Assembly: GCA_014240275.1 (NCBI GenBank)
Contig: JAAZXH010000008.1
Span: 1 to 64,000 of the forward strand
DNA from: Candidatus Peregrinibacteria bacterium
GTDB taxonomy: Bacteria > Patescibacteriota > Gracilibacteria > UBA1369 > GCA-2718715
DNA length: 64,000 nucleotides
Direction of reading: 5' to 3'
Made by a program: the position numbers and the translations under genes. The notes beneath the pieces were generated by a model. It was not told where the DNA came from and made no database searches. It was given only the letters and a program-made list of their open reading frames with translations. Position 1 is the first letter of the stretch. Each line of letters opens with the position of its first letter. Below, one piece after another: positions 19,190 through 26,574 of the stretch.

Positions 19190-20466
19190 TTGAGTAAATC
19201 AGTTGATTTTAGCTGCGATTGATCAAGTAGCTCTAACGGGTCAATATGTTTTCCGTTTTTAAAAACCTCAAAGTGCAAATGCGGACCAGTTGTCATAAAA
19301 CCAGCACCAGATGTACCAGGCATACCACCGGTCATACCAATGACCTGACCTTTTTTTACTTTATCTCCTTTCTCAACATACTCATCAAAAACGTGACCAA
19401 ATAATGTGACAACTCCATCACTATGGGCTAACATAATATAATGATAATCTGTAGACTCACCACCTACAACTTGAATAACTACACCATCGGCCGGTGCCAT
19501 AATAGACGTGCCCATACTAGCACGTAAGTCCAACCCGTTATGTGGAACACCAAAGAAGCCATGGTAAGCTGGATCCTGAAAGCGGGCAGTGAGTCCAAGA
19601 GAAGGATCTACAGGCCAAGCTAAAAAGGTTTTATTCTTACCAAAAAAGATATAGTCAGCAAAACCTTTATCAAAGAACTGGTTTTTGACCTCTGAATAAG
19701 TTTTAAGGATATCCAAAACCTTAGATTCTACCTTTTTATGATTTTTGCGACTTTCTTCCAACAATTGTTCGTAAATTTTTTGCTCACCCTTAGTAAAATC
19801 TAATAACCTCTGCTTAGATGATTTTGCAACCTGAGCTTGGAAAACTTTGTTTTCAAAACTGTCTTTTAACTCTTGTAAATTAACTGTAGCTGCTAAAACT
19901 TTGCTTTGATGATCTTTTTTAGCTTCTAAGGCTTGATCTAAATCAAGAAAAGAAAGTTTTAGTGAGTTTTCGATAGTTTCAAATGCCATCAAGTTTTGGA
20001 GGTATTCGGAAAAACTATAATCATTAAATAAATTAGTTTCAGCAATTGTATAAGTATTATAAGCATTACTTTCTATATAATAATTTCGTATCACAGCATT
20101 GTAATTTTCAAGTAAGTTATTAAGTTTTTCATCTAACTGCATTGTTTCGAAATTACTTTTTGAAAGTTTTTTCTTATAAACATCAAACTGTTGTTTAGCA
20201 ACCAGACCTTGTTTTTCTTTAATATCGGCAATTTTATCAAGTTGTTTCAAGGTGAGTTCAAGATTATCGATTTGTTGAATGGTTTCATCTATACGTTTTT
20301 CTAAGATGCTTGAACCAAGATTAGCTTGATTTAATTGTTGTGTTTTTAAGCGATACATTTTAGATAAACTTTCAACCTTGCCGCTTAGGGCCTGGTCAGT
20401 ATTCTGGCTTGCTAAAGCAAAAGAAAGCAGGGACAAACTAAGTAAAAACAGTAAAGACTTTGACAT
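19186..20466 (-). CDS. Secreted M23 peptidase with coiled coil (EnvC-like)
   Basis: A 426-residue protein with an N-terminal signal peptide (MSKSLLFLLSLSLLSFALA), a long coiled-coil region (about residues 30-260) and a C-terminal M23 domain. Zinc ligands are present: HNGLDL (H and D), and HLHFE near the end. The layout is that of EnvC/NlpD-type division hydrolases or activators; since the ligands are intact, it may itself cut peptidoglycan cross-bridges. It acts outside the membrane. It has no neighbour in its operon. I see no strong promoter at the usual distance. Confidence 0.9.
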   Translation of the reverse strand: MSKSLLFLLSLSLLSFALASQNTDQALSGKVESLSKMYRLKTQQLNQANLGSSILEKRIDETIQQIDNLELTLKQLDKIADIKEKQGLVAKQQFDVYKKKLSKSNFETMQLDEKLNNLLENYNAVIRNYYIESNAYNTYTIAETNLFNDYSFSEYLQNLMAFETIENSLKLSFLDLDQALEAKKDHQSKVLAATVNLQELKDSFENKVFQAQVAKSSKQRLLDFTKGEQKIYEQLLEESRKNHKKVESKVLDILKTYSEVKNQFFDKGFADYIFFGKNKTFLAWPVDPSLGLTARFQDPAYHGFFGVPHNGLDLRASMGTSIMAPADGVVIQVVGGESTDYHYIMLAHSDGVVTLFGHVFDEYVEKGDKVKKGQVIGMTGGMPGTSGAGFMTTGPHLHFEVFKNGKHIDPLELLDQSQLKSTDLLN

Positions 20467-20513
20467 TTATATTGGCGTTTAGATAAGTTACAATCTAATT
20501 TTACAATTTTACC

Positions 20514-20542
20514 TTGCAATTGCCAAGAAATATTCGTAAAAT
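20514..20542 (+). promoter_or_regulatory. rpmA promoter
   Basis: TTGCAA (20514-20519), 17 bases, TAAAAT (20537-20542), ending 22 bases before the ATG. A TATAAT that overlaps the ATG itself is too close to serve. Confidence 0.65.
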
Positions 20543-20564
20543 GATGTTGATTTAATTCGCTATA

Positions 20565-20849
20565 ATGGCTAAGAAAAAATCAGGAGGTTCAGCCGGCCGC
20601 CAGACCGATTCGCGTTCGAAGCGCTTAGGGGTCAAAATATACGGTGGTCAAGCATGCGTAGCAGGCAACATCATTATCAGACAAAAAGGTAACAAGTACC
20701 GAGCTGGTAGCAATGTTGGTACTGGAAACGATTTCACATTACACGCATTAGTTAACGGAGAAGTTAAGTTTTACAAAAAACGAATTACTAACTTCAACGG
20801 TAGAAAATACGAAAAAACTTTTGTTGAAGTTGTTCCATCTAACGCATAA
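20565..20849 (+). CDS. rpmA: 50S ribosomal protein L27
   Basis: A 94-residue protein of normal length. The N-terminal [20 protein letters not shown] is the flexible tail that reaches the peptidyl-transferase centre; it lacks the cleavable extension seen in Firmicutes. [19 protein letters not shown] is the typical core. L21 (rplU), its usual upstream partner, is absent here. The gene leads a transcript that can continue into the gene at 20858, subject to a terminator hairpin inside that gene. Confidence 0.97.
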   Translation: MAKKKSGGSAGRQTDSRSKRLGVKIYGGQACVAGNIIIRQKGNKYRAGSNVGTGNDFTLHALVNGEVKFYKKRITNFNGRKYEKTFVEVVPSNA

Positions 20850-20857
20850 ATCTACCT

Positions 20858-21520
20858 ATGAATGAATTTGAATCATTTACAGGTAGTGAACAAGCCGAGG
20901 GGTTTGACCCCTCGGCTTTTGAACGTTTTCAAGAAAAAATGCGAGAAAATGCCAAACAGGGCAAAAAAGACAAAGCTCGCGAGAAAAAACAACAAGCCGA
21001 TGAATCAGACCTATACCAAATACTAAAACATATTATTTTAACTCTTGGGGTAACGCATCCCCTAGCGAATGCGTTAATCAGCTGCTTATCTAGTAGCGTA
21101 AACCCTCACCTAATTGTGATAGCGCTTAGTTTAAACTTTCAAAGTTTACAAAAGAAATTACAAATTCAATTTAAAAACAGTGATAAAGAATTAAGCAAAA
21201 AGCAATCCATCCAACTCAACAATTTCGACAAAACCCTCCCAGAATTCATTAAATTTAACCTAGCATTGTACTTTCAAAAGATACAAAGTGAGTTTCAAAG
21301 TGAAAAAGAATGGAATTTAATGAAATTTAAGGAATATTCTGACTCAGCACCTGCATTTAAAAACTTAATATCTATTGCTATACAAGAGTACCTACAACTC
21401 AATAATCAAAACTTCAATGGAGAAAACGTTATTGAATTTGCAGAAAACTTTATTAATACTTTACTAGAATCTAACCAAATAAAAATTGATTCTAAAAACA
21501 ATTCACCAAAGACTGACTAA
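20858..21520 (+). CDS. Hypothetical protein with terminator hairpin in its coding start
   Basis: A 220-residue soluble protein not recognised. A charged N-terminus (DPSAFERFQEKMRENAKQGK, then a lysine/glutamate-rich stretch) leads into helical segments such as LYQILKHIILTLGV. The first ATG, 8 bases after the rpmA stop, puts a strong terminator hairpin (20893-20920) at codons 12-21. A later ATG at 20939 would avoid this and give 193 residues. I keep the first start because the segment around FDPSAFERFQEKM looks like genuine protein continuous with the rest. It overlaps the start of bolA by 35 bases. Confidence 0.6.
   Translation: MNEFESFTGSEQAEGFDPSAFERFQEKMRENAKQGKKDKAREKKQQADESDLYQILKHIILTLGVTHPLANALISCLSSSVNPHLIVIALSLNFQSLQKKLQIQFKNSDKELSKKQSIQLNNFDKTLPEFIKFNLALYFQKIQSEFQSEKEWNLMKFKEYSDSAPAFKNLISIAIQEYLQLNNQNFNGENVIEFAENFINTLLESNQIKIDSKNNSPKTD
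20893..20920 (+). terminator. Strong intrinsic terminator inside a coding start
   Basis: A perfect 10-bp GC-rich stem AGCCGAGGGG/CCCCTCGGCT with a TTTGA loop, followed by TTTT. It is 44 bases after the rpmA stop and within the first 21 codons of the next gene. It would end most rpmA transcripts unless ribosomes translating the downstream gene disrupt it. Confidence 0.75.
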
Positions 21521-21725
21521 AAACTTTGAGTCCGACGCAGAAATTGAAATTATTGACACTCGCAAAGACCAAAGTCATATCGAAATAGTTATTTCATCGA
21601 GACAATTTAACGAAAAAACACGAATTCAAAGGCATCAAATGGTCTATGAATTAATTTCTGATTATCTAGCAGATGGAACACTACACGCAGTAAAAATGAA
21701 CTTAAGCCCTAAAAATGAAAACTGA
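21486..21725 (+). CDS. BolA family protein
   Basis: A 79-residue protein of BolA length. It shows the BolA fold pattern: an N-terminal helix (ILKTIHQRLTKNF), EIEIIDTR, a strand pair ending IEIVISSRQF, then the hallmark helix TRIQRHQMVYELI (family form LxRHRxVYxxL) and LHAVKMNLSP. The start is TTG at 21486, which gives the normal N-terminal helix. BolA proteins bind monothiol glutaredoxins and help move or sense Fe-S clusters, and the next gene is such a glutaredoxin. Genes overlap by 35 bases before and 11 bases after. Confidence 0.82.
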   Translation: MILKTIHQRLTKNFESDAEIEIIDTRKDQSHIEIVISSRQFNEKTRIQRHQMVYELISDYLADGTLHAVKMNLSPKNEN

Positions 21726-22029
21726 AGTTAAAATTAAAGAGTTAATAGACAAAAATCGAATTATCATCTTTATGAAAGGAGAAAAAAACTTCCCACAATG
21801 TGGCTTTTCAATGCAAGCTATCGAAATACTAAACTTGCTAGACGCTGATTATCAATCCTATAATATTTTAAAAGACGAACAATTAAGACAAGACCTTAAA
21901 TTATACTCCAACTGGCCTACATACCCTCAACTATACATAGAAAAAGAACTCATAGGAGGCATAGACATAATGAAAGAAATGCTAGCGGCAGGGGAGTTAG
22001 AAGAATTAATCCATAGCAATGGTAGCTAA
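21715..22029 (+). CDS. Monothiol glutaredoxin (Grx4/GrxD type)
   Basis: A 104-residue protein with the monothiol active site CGFS inside MKGEKNFPQCGFSMQAIEIL and the conserved WPTYPQLY and GGIDIMKEM segments. These proteins hold a 2Fe-2S cluster between two CGFS cysteines and glutathione or another thiol, and pass it to carrier proteins. It overlaps bolA by 11 bases and the DUF1858/A-type gene by 11 bases. The three therefore look like one cluster-transfer unit. Confidence 0.95.
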   Translation: MKTEVKIKELIDKNRIIIFMKGEKNFPQCGFSMQAIEILNLLDADYQSYNILKDEQLRQDLKLYSNWPTYPQLYIEKELIGGIDIMKEMLAAGELEELIHSNGS

Positions 22030-22630
22030 AATCACCAAATACTGGAGAATTTCAAGGTTATTAGCAGAGTATCCAACCGCAGTAGAAATTCTACTAGAAA
22101 ATGATATACCATGCGCTGGTTGTAACGGAGCTAGCACCGAACGCCTCAACGAAGGTTTAGCATCACACGGACTAAGCGAAGAGGAGATCGATGCAATAGT
22201 CACACAAATAAACCAAGAATTAGCAAAAGAGGAAGCAAAACAAGCAAAAGAAAACCTAAATAATATAGAAAAACTCAAATTTCATGAAATCGAAGGCTAT
22301 TCGCAACTAGAAAATGGGTTAAAAATAAGCTCAGCCGCCATAGCAGCCTTTTTAAAATACCAGACGGCAGAAGACACCCTATCAATAAAACTTGAAGCAG
22401 GCGGATGCAGTGGATATAATTACAAATACGAATTCTCTAAAGAAGCCGGGGCAAAACAAGTCAAATTCCAAATTACACCAGAGCTTTATGTATATTTAGA
22501 CGCATTTACAATAGAAAGCTCAAACAAATTAATCATTGATTATAAAGAAAGCCTACAATTCACAGGTTTTGTGTTTGAAAACGAAAAAGCCAAACAAAAG
22601 TGTAGCTGCGGAAAATCAATGGGATTCTAA
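22019..22630 (+). CDS. DUF1858-A-type Fe-S carrier fusion
   Basis: A 203-residue two-domain protein. Residues about 8-70 form a DUF1858-like (ScdA N-terminal type) domain with the CxxC motif CAGCNG. Residues about 95-203 are an A-type carrier (IscA/ErpA/HesB), with cysteines in GGCSGY and the C-terminal CSCGKSMGF, the three-cysteine set that holds the cluster. The A-type part probably passes Fe-S clusters to apo-enzymes, and the attached domain may help redox control. It is the last gene of the bolA-grx operon and is followed by tRNA-His on the opposite strand. Confidence 0.85.
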   Translation: MVAKITKYWRISRLLAEYPTAVEILLENDIPCAGCNGASTERLNEGLASHGLSEEEIDAIVTQINQELAKEEAKQAKENLNNIEKLKFHEIEGYSQLENGLKISSAAIAAFLKYQTAEDTLSIKLEAGGCSGYNYKYEFSKEAGAKQVKFQITPELYVYLDAFTIESSNKLIIDYKESLQFTGFVFENEKAKQKCSCGKSMGF

Positions 22631-22637
22631 AGTGACG

Positions 22638-22715
22638 TGGGGTGTCTGAAGGGTCTCGAACCCTCGACCCCCGGGACCACAACCCGGTGCTCTAACCAAC
22701 TGAGCTACAGACACC
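22638..22715 (-). tRNA. tRNA-His (anticodon GTG)
   Basis: On the minus strand the tRNA begins GGTGTCTGTAGCTC and ends CAGACACCCCA. The anticodon loop TTGTGGT sits in stem CCGGG/CCCGG, giving anticodon GTG. The extra 5' G (G-1) facing C73, the histidine identity element, is encoded, as is CCA. Confidence 0.95.
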
Positions 22716-22726
22716 ACGACCTATAT

Positions 22727-22755
22727 ATTAAATAGGTTTTTATATCAAAATGCAA
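22727..22755 (-). promoter_or_regulatory. tRNA-His promoter candidate
   Basis: On the minus strand TTGCAT (22750-22755), 17 bases, TTTAAT (22727-22732), ending 11 bases before the mature 5' end. This is the same distance as for tRNA-Gln and tRNA-Leu. Confidence 0.5.
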
Positions 22756-22756
22756 G

Positions 22757-22809
22757 AAAAAAACCTCCTTTGAATGTAGATCCAACTTGGGATATATCAT
22801 TTAAGGAGG
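22757..22809 (-). terminator. Terminator after the metalloprotease gene
   Basis: On the minus strand a stem CCTCCTTAAATG/CATTCAAAGGAGG (about 12 bp with a mismatch) is followed by seven T's. It ends the transcript of the metalloprotease gene, whose stop is 68 bases upstream, just before the tRNA-His promoter. Confidence 0.75.
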
Positions 22810-22877
22810 CAAAAATGTGATCAGGGCTGTAAAAAGCCAGAGCCTTATAAGCCTTTAATTATAGTTTACAGAAAACC

Positions 22878-23555
22878 CTAAGGGTTTACAAATCCAATTG
22901 AAGGTTTTCTATGTACTAAAGTTGCATCATATGGTCTGATTACACTAGATAGGTAAAGCGAGGGTGTTGGCTTAACCAAAACCTCCTTCGTGTTTCCAAA
23001 ATGCTGTTCAAAGAAACTATATTTAGCGCCTAAAATACGAGAATTTAAAGAGATTTGCTTGAATTCTGACCTATACCGCATATACATCATAAAACTTTCT
23101 GCAAAATCCTCAAAAGGATCAGTCATAGCATATAAGGAAACAAAGTCTAAACTTAACGTAGAACCTTTAAGCGTGTAATGGTCCAGGTAACTTAATCTGT
23201 AAAAATCTAAACTTTTATCACTATAATAAATAGGACGTTCAAAATCATAAAACTTACTTTTTCTTAACTTATATTTTGGAGAGAAAAAATGATTATGCAC
23301 TACATGACCTAGTTCATGAGTTAACACGTTTAAAAACTCTTCTCTATCGTCTAAACATTCAACATAAATATGGTCACCATCTGAAAGACCTCTACGGCTT
23401 TGGGCATTAACTATATGGATCTTATCACTTAAATCATAATCAAAAAATTCCTGAGCCGCTGGTATAAAATCTTGCTCTACAACTGCATTGCAGTTTAAAG
23501 CAAAGCACAGTGTATTAAAAAACACAACAGATACAAATAGTATAGATTTAAACAT
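22878..23555 (-). CDS. Secreted zinc metalloprotease (HExxH), function unknown
   Basis: A 225-residue protein with a signal peptide (MFKSILFVSVVFFNTLCFA). The zinc motif VLTHELGHVVHNHF carries HExxH, and a downstream DPFEDFAESF offers the third ligand glutamate, as in gluzincin-type secreted peptidases. It is short, so it is essentially the catalytic domain with four N- and C-terminal cysteines at most. Its substrate is unknown. It lies 53 bases after the three-gene unknown operon, has a promoter of its own in that gap, and ends at the terminator at 22757-22809. Confidence 0.72.
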   Translation of the reverse strand: MFKSILFVSVVFFNTLCFALNCNAVVEQDFIPAAQEFFDYDLSDKIHIVNAQSRRGLSDGDHIYVECLDDREEFLNVLTHELGHVVHNHFFSPKYKLRKSKFYDFERPIYYSDKSLDFYRLSYLDHYTLKGSTLSLDFVSLYAMTDPFEDFAESFMMYMRYRSEFKQISLNSRILGAKYSFFEQHFGNTKEVLVKPTPSLYLSSVIRPYDATLVHRKPSIGFVNP

Positions 23556-23576
23556 ATAGGCATATTACACGCCCAC

Positions 23577-23605
23577 ACTATAGTACGATATAGGTTTTTA
23601 GTCAA
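23577..23605 (-). promoter_or_regulatory. Promoter for the metalloprotease
   Basis: On the minus strand TTGACT (23600-23605), 17 bases, TATAGT (23577-23582), with the -10 box ending 21 bases before the ATG. It lies between the 858-residue gene and the metalloprotease, so the protease can be expressed separately. Confidence 0.6.
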
Positions 23606-23608
23606 GGG

Positions 23609-26185
23609 TTACTTGAAAAACAATTTAGCATGCTGCTTAGCATATGTTTTAAAACAATTTAAGACATTAGCAACTACATCACCTTTAGTTGATAAAGCTT
23701 TTTTGTTATTAAAAACCTTAAGCTTAGTAAATATTTTAGCATTTTTTGAGTTTTTGCGATAAAAATATTCATCTAAGGCAAGTGCATGCATATGTTTTAC
23801 ATACATCATAGATTGTCTATAAGCCTTCTTATGCTCAGGTGAAAGGCTTTTAGATATTTCAATCTCACTAATAATCGTATTTAATTCTTCTGTTAATTGG
23901 TTATTAACAAAAACACCAGCTGGCTCATCTGCAAAAATATCCTTGAAAAAACTAGGTACACTGTAAATAGTATCTAAAAAACCAGTAGTGGCTACAGAAT
24001 TTGAACTCTCAATTAAAGAATCCACACCAGACTCAGTAAGATCTCTTAACTTTCGGGCAGAAGCTTGGGAATAAGCTAAAACTAATTGGCGATTACGTTG
24101 CGCTACCAAAGCCGATAATTGATTTTTAAGATCATTAGCAACTTTTGTTTTTGCGCTTGTCTCGGCTGTTTTAATATCAATATTTAACTGGCTGATATTT
24201 GGGGCATATTTGTCAATAACAAAATTAAAGACCTTGTCCATTATATTAACCTTAGTTTTATCAAGTTTCTTAACAGACTTCTTAAGTGCTTTCTTAATTT
24301 TTTCATCTTTTTGGTTCTGAGTTGATTTAGTACCACCACTTGCTTGTTTTTTTATAATAGATGCTAACAAATCTCCATCGGCAATATTATTAGAATAGAG
24401 GACTTGCAAAGATAATAAAGGCGAATTATTTCCAGCTGCACGACCATTATCAAAAGAAGAAACCTGAACGGAGGAAAACAACTCAGAACCATCAGTCTTT
24501 AGGGTATAAGCCTTAGATTTAAGCGGAGTAAATGTAAAGCCAATATAAGTCTCGTTAGAACTATTCTGCCCTGCAAAAACTAGCTTTAAATTTTGTCTAA
24601 CAAACGCTTCTGAATGTCCAGCGCTTATAAGCTTTTGAACAAGGGCATCAGACTCTGTCATTATATAATTTGATGAATCTGCTTCGGTATTCGGGTTAGA
24701 TGGAGATTTCATACAGTAAAACTCTGTGCCAAGAGCATCTTCAATAGGTGTACCTTTTTTTGCAGCTAATTGAAATAAAGAACCATAATTAGGATTCAGA
24801 TCATCCGCATCACTAGGAAAGTCATCTAAATTCATATGGAGAGTTCGATTAATATCGGCTTGATCCAAAGGAATGGTTGTATTTTTATCTTTAATTCTGG
24901 GCTTAGAATTAGTGATAATATCCTTTAATGTAAAGTCAGGCAGAGTAGTACTAGTACCAATCTTTTTGATTAAAATAGTAGTATCCAAATATGTTGGATC
25001 AAGAGTTTCTGTCGGATAAGATGGCTTTTCATTTGTAAATAGCATAGCTTCTGATTTAGAAACCTTAAATTCTGAGTAAGACATAATAGCAACAATTGCA
25101 GTAGGCCATGGTAAATGCTTATGATCTTCTATTGCTTTTTTAAGATCAGTTTTATATTTAGATTTTTGTTTTAAAATAGAAATCACATGTTCTAAAGCTT
25201 TTTTAGCATTAGAGTAATTATTAGAGTCTGAAAAATAGGGGCTATTTGAAAAACGATCAAAAGTAGGCATACCGTTGTCGTAAATATCGCTAAATTTCTT
25301 ATTAGCAAAACCAGGATCTACATTACCTTTATATCTGTCTTGAGGTAAAAAAGTTGAGACAAATGGTACGACCTGTTCTTTTGGAAGTTTAGCACCAAAG
25401 GCTTTAGCCAACTCTTTACTTTTCTTAGATACTATTCCGGCATTATTAATAATGAAATCAGATAGTGTTGTATTAAAAAATGTAGGCATTACCGCATCAC
25501 CAGCAATTAACATCAATTGGGCTTTAAAGTAGGTACCCACAGTTTTAGCAAAAGTTTTAGATATTGGTGAAAAACCTGGAATCTTTAGATTTGGTAGTAT
25601 TTTGGTGGAAAAAATATATGCAATCATTGCGGCTTTAACAGGGCTAGGGCTCTGATTTATTTTAGTCTGAATCTCATTAAGCTTTTCACGTACTGCACGA
25701 GTAGCATCTGGAACTAATTCCAAAGCTAGTTTACCAGCTTTAAAAAAATCTAAACCTGAGGAAGGTTGCAGGATCTCAAACACATTGTACTTATTATTAA
25801 CAAAGAGAACTTTAGTTAAGTAAACTTCAGCAATTGCCTTCATTTCTGGGGTACTGAAATCTAAACTACGAATAAAATTTTTATCAGAAAGCTCTTCAGG
25901 CAACTTACATACATCATTTGGCTTGGCAGATGTATTAAATTCAGAAATTGCAAGAAATAAAGTTTGCAAAAAGGCAGGGTCTTTAATTGCAACCTCAAGG
26001 TTATTTTGAGATAAATAATTGGTAATCGTACCAGCATTTCCAAAGGTCTCATAACCCAGTGATTGAACTAAGGCAGGGCTAACATATACAGTACCTTTTA
26101 ACTCATCAAAGCTTGCGGCTGTTATTTCTTCATTAGACATAGAGCTGTAGTTAGACGGGCGAGGGGATGGAGATGGACCTGGCAT
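23609..26185 (-). CDS. Large hypothetical protein, 858 residues
   Basis: Not recognised. The N-terminus is proline/serine-rich (MPGPSPSPRPSNYSSMSNEE), which could be a linker or an artefact if translation begins at the second Met (residue 16). There is no signal peptide. Regions seen: a mostly helical first half; a beta-rich stretch around residues 520-620 (YIGFTFTPLKSKAYTLKTDG); a lysine-rich coiled-coil candidate around residues 630-720 (KIKKALKKSVKKLDKTK, then long Ala/Gln helices); and a helical, basic C-terminus. It is third in an operon with the 870- and 124-residue genes, two bases after the latter. The size and company suggest a structural or surface assembly, but I cannot name a function. 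Confidence 0.65.
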   Translation of the reverse strand: MPGPSPSPRPSNYSSMSNEEITAASFDELKGTVYVSPALVQSLGYETFGNAGTITNYLSQNNLEVAIKDPAFLQTLFLAISEFNTSAKPNDVCKLPEELSDKNFIRSLDFSTPEMKAIAEVYLTKVLFVNNKYNVFEILQPSSGLDFFKAGKLALELVPDATRAVREKLNEIQTKINQSPSPVKAAMIAYIFSTKILPNLKIPGFSPISKTFAKTVGTYFKAQLMLIAGDAVMPTFFNTTLSDFIINNAGIVSKKSKELAKAFGAKLPKEQVVPFVSTFLPQDRYKGNVDPGFANKKFSDIYDNGMPTFDRFSNSPYFSDSNNYSNAKKALEHVISILKQKSKYKTDLKKAIEDHKHLPWPTAIVAIMSYSEFKVSKSEAMLFTNEKPSYPTETLDPTYLDTTILIKKIGTSTTLPDFTLKDIITNSKPRIKDKNTTIPLDQADINRTLHMNLDDFPSDADDLNPNYGSLFQLAAKKGTPIEDALGTEFYCMKSPSNPNTEADSSNYIMTESDALVQKLISAGHSEAFVRQNLKLVFAGQNSSNETYIGFTFTPLKSKAYTLKTDGSELFSSVQVSSFDNGRAAGNNSPLLSLQVLYSNNIADGDLLASIIKKQASGGTKSTQNQKDEKIKKALKKSVKKLDKTKVNIMDKVFNFVIDKYAPNISQLNIDIKTAETSAKTKVANDLKNQLSALVAQRNRQLVLAYSQASARKLRDLTESGVDSLIESSNSVATTGFLDTIYSVPSFFKDIFADEPAGVFVNNQLTEELNTIISEIEISKSLSPEHKKAYRQSMMYVKHMHALALDEYFYRKNSKNAKIFTKLKVFNNKKALSTKGDVVANVLNCFKTYAKQHAKLFFK

Positions 26186-26187
26186 AT

Positions 26188-26562
26188 TTATTTATTATAA
26201 AGAATTTTAATACTTTCTATAAGATCTTTTTTGTAGTTATCTATATGTTCGATTGCACCATCTTTTTCAAGGGCAAATGCAAACATAATATCCATATGGG
26301 TGAATTCCGGATACAAGCTAGTCATAAGCTCCGCATCGGAAATATCTTTTTGATCAAGCAGATCATAACATGCCTGAGTTATAGAATCCATATACAAAAC
26401 CAACAAACGTTCGGTAGTTTCATCTTGGACACTAGGATCTATATTTTTGAGTTCAATGGCTTCAGACACATCAATAACAAATTTTTGAAAATCTTTTTGC
26501 ATGGCTGTAAGCACTTCTGGATCAAATTGATCACGTGATAATTCTTGATTCATATTAAACAA
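26188..26562 (-). CDS. Small acidic helical protein, 124 residues
   Basis: Not recognised. It is acidic and predicted mostly helical, with no signal peptide or membrane segment (for example TAMQKDFQKFVIDVSEAIEL and ERLLVLYMDSITQACYDLL). It lies between two very large genes with gaps of 12 and 2 bases, so all three are translated from one message. Small acidic helical proteins placed like this often act as chaperones or assembly partners of their neighbours. This is a positional guess, not a family match. The ATG is 12 bases after the 870-residue gene. Confidence 0.6.
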   Translation of the reverse strand: MFNMNQELSRDQFDPEVLTAMQKDFQKFVIDVSEAIELKNIDPSVQDETTERLLVLYMDSITQACYDLLDQKDISDAELMTSLYPEFTHMDIMFAFALEKDGAIEHIDNYKKDLIESIKILYNK

Positions 26563-26574
26563 TTAAAATTAAAT

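Noticed and set aside
20559..20566. TATAAT overlapping the rpmA start codon as its promoter
   Set aside because: Transcription would start inside the gene. TTGCAA-17-TAAAAT lies at the proper distance.
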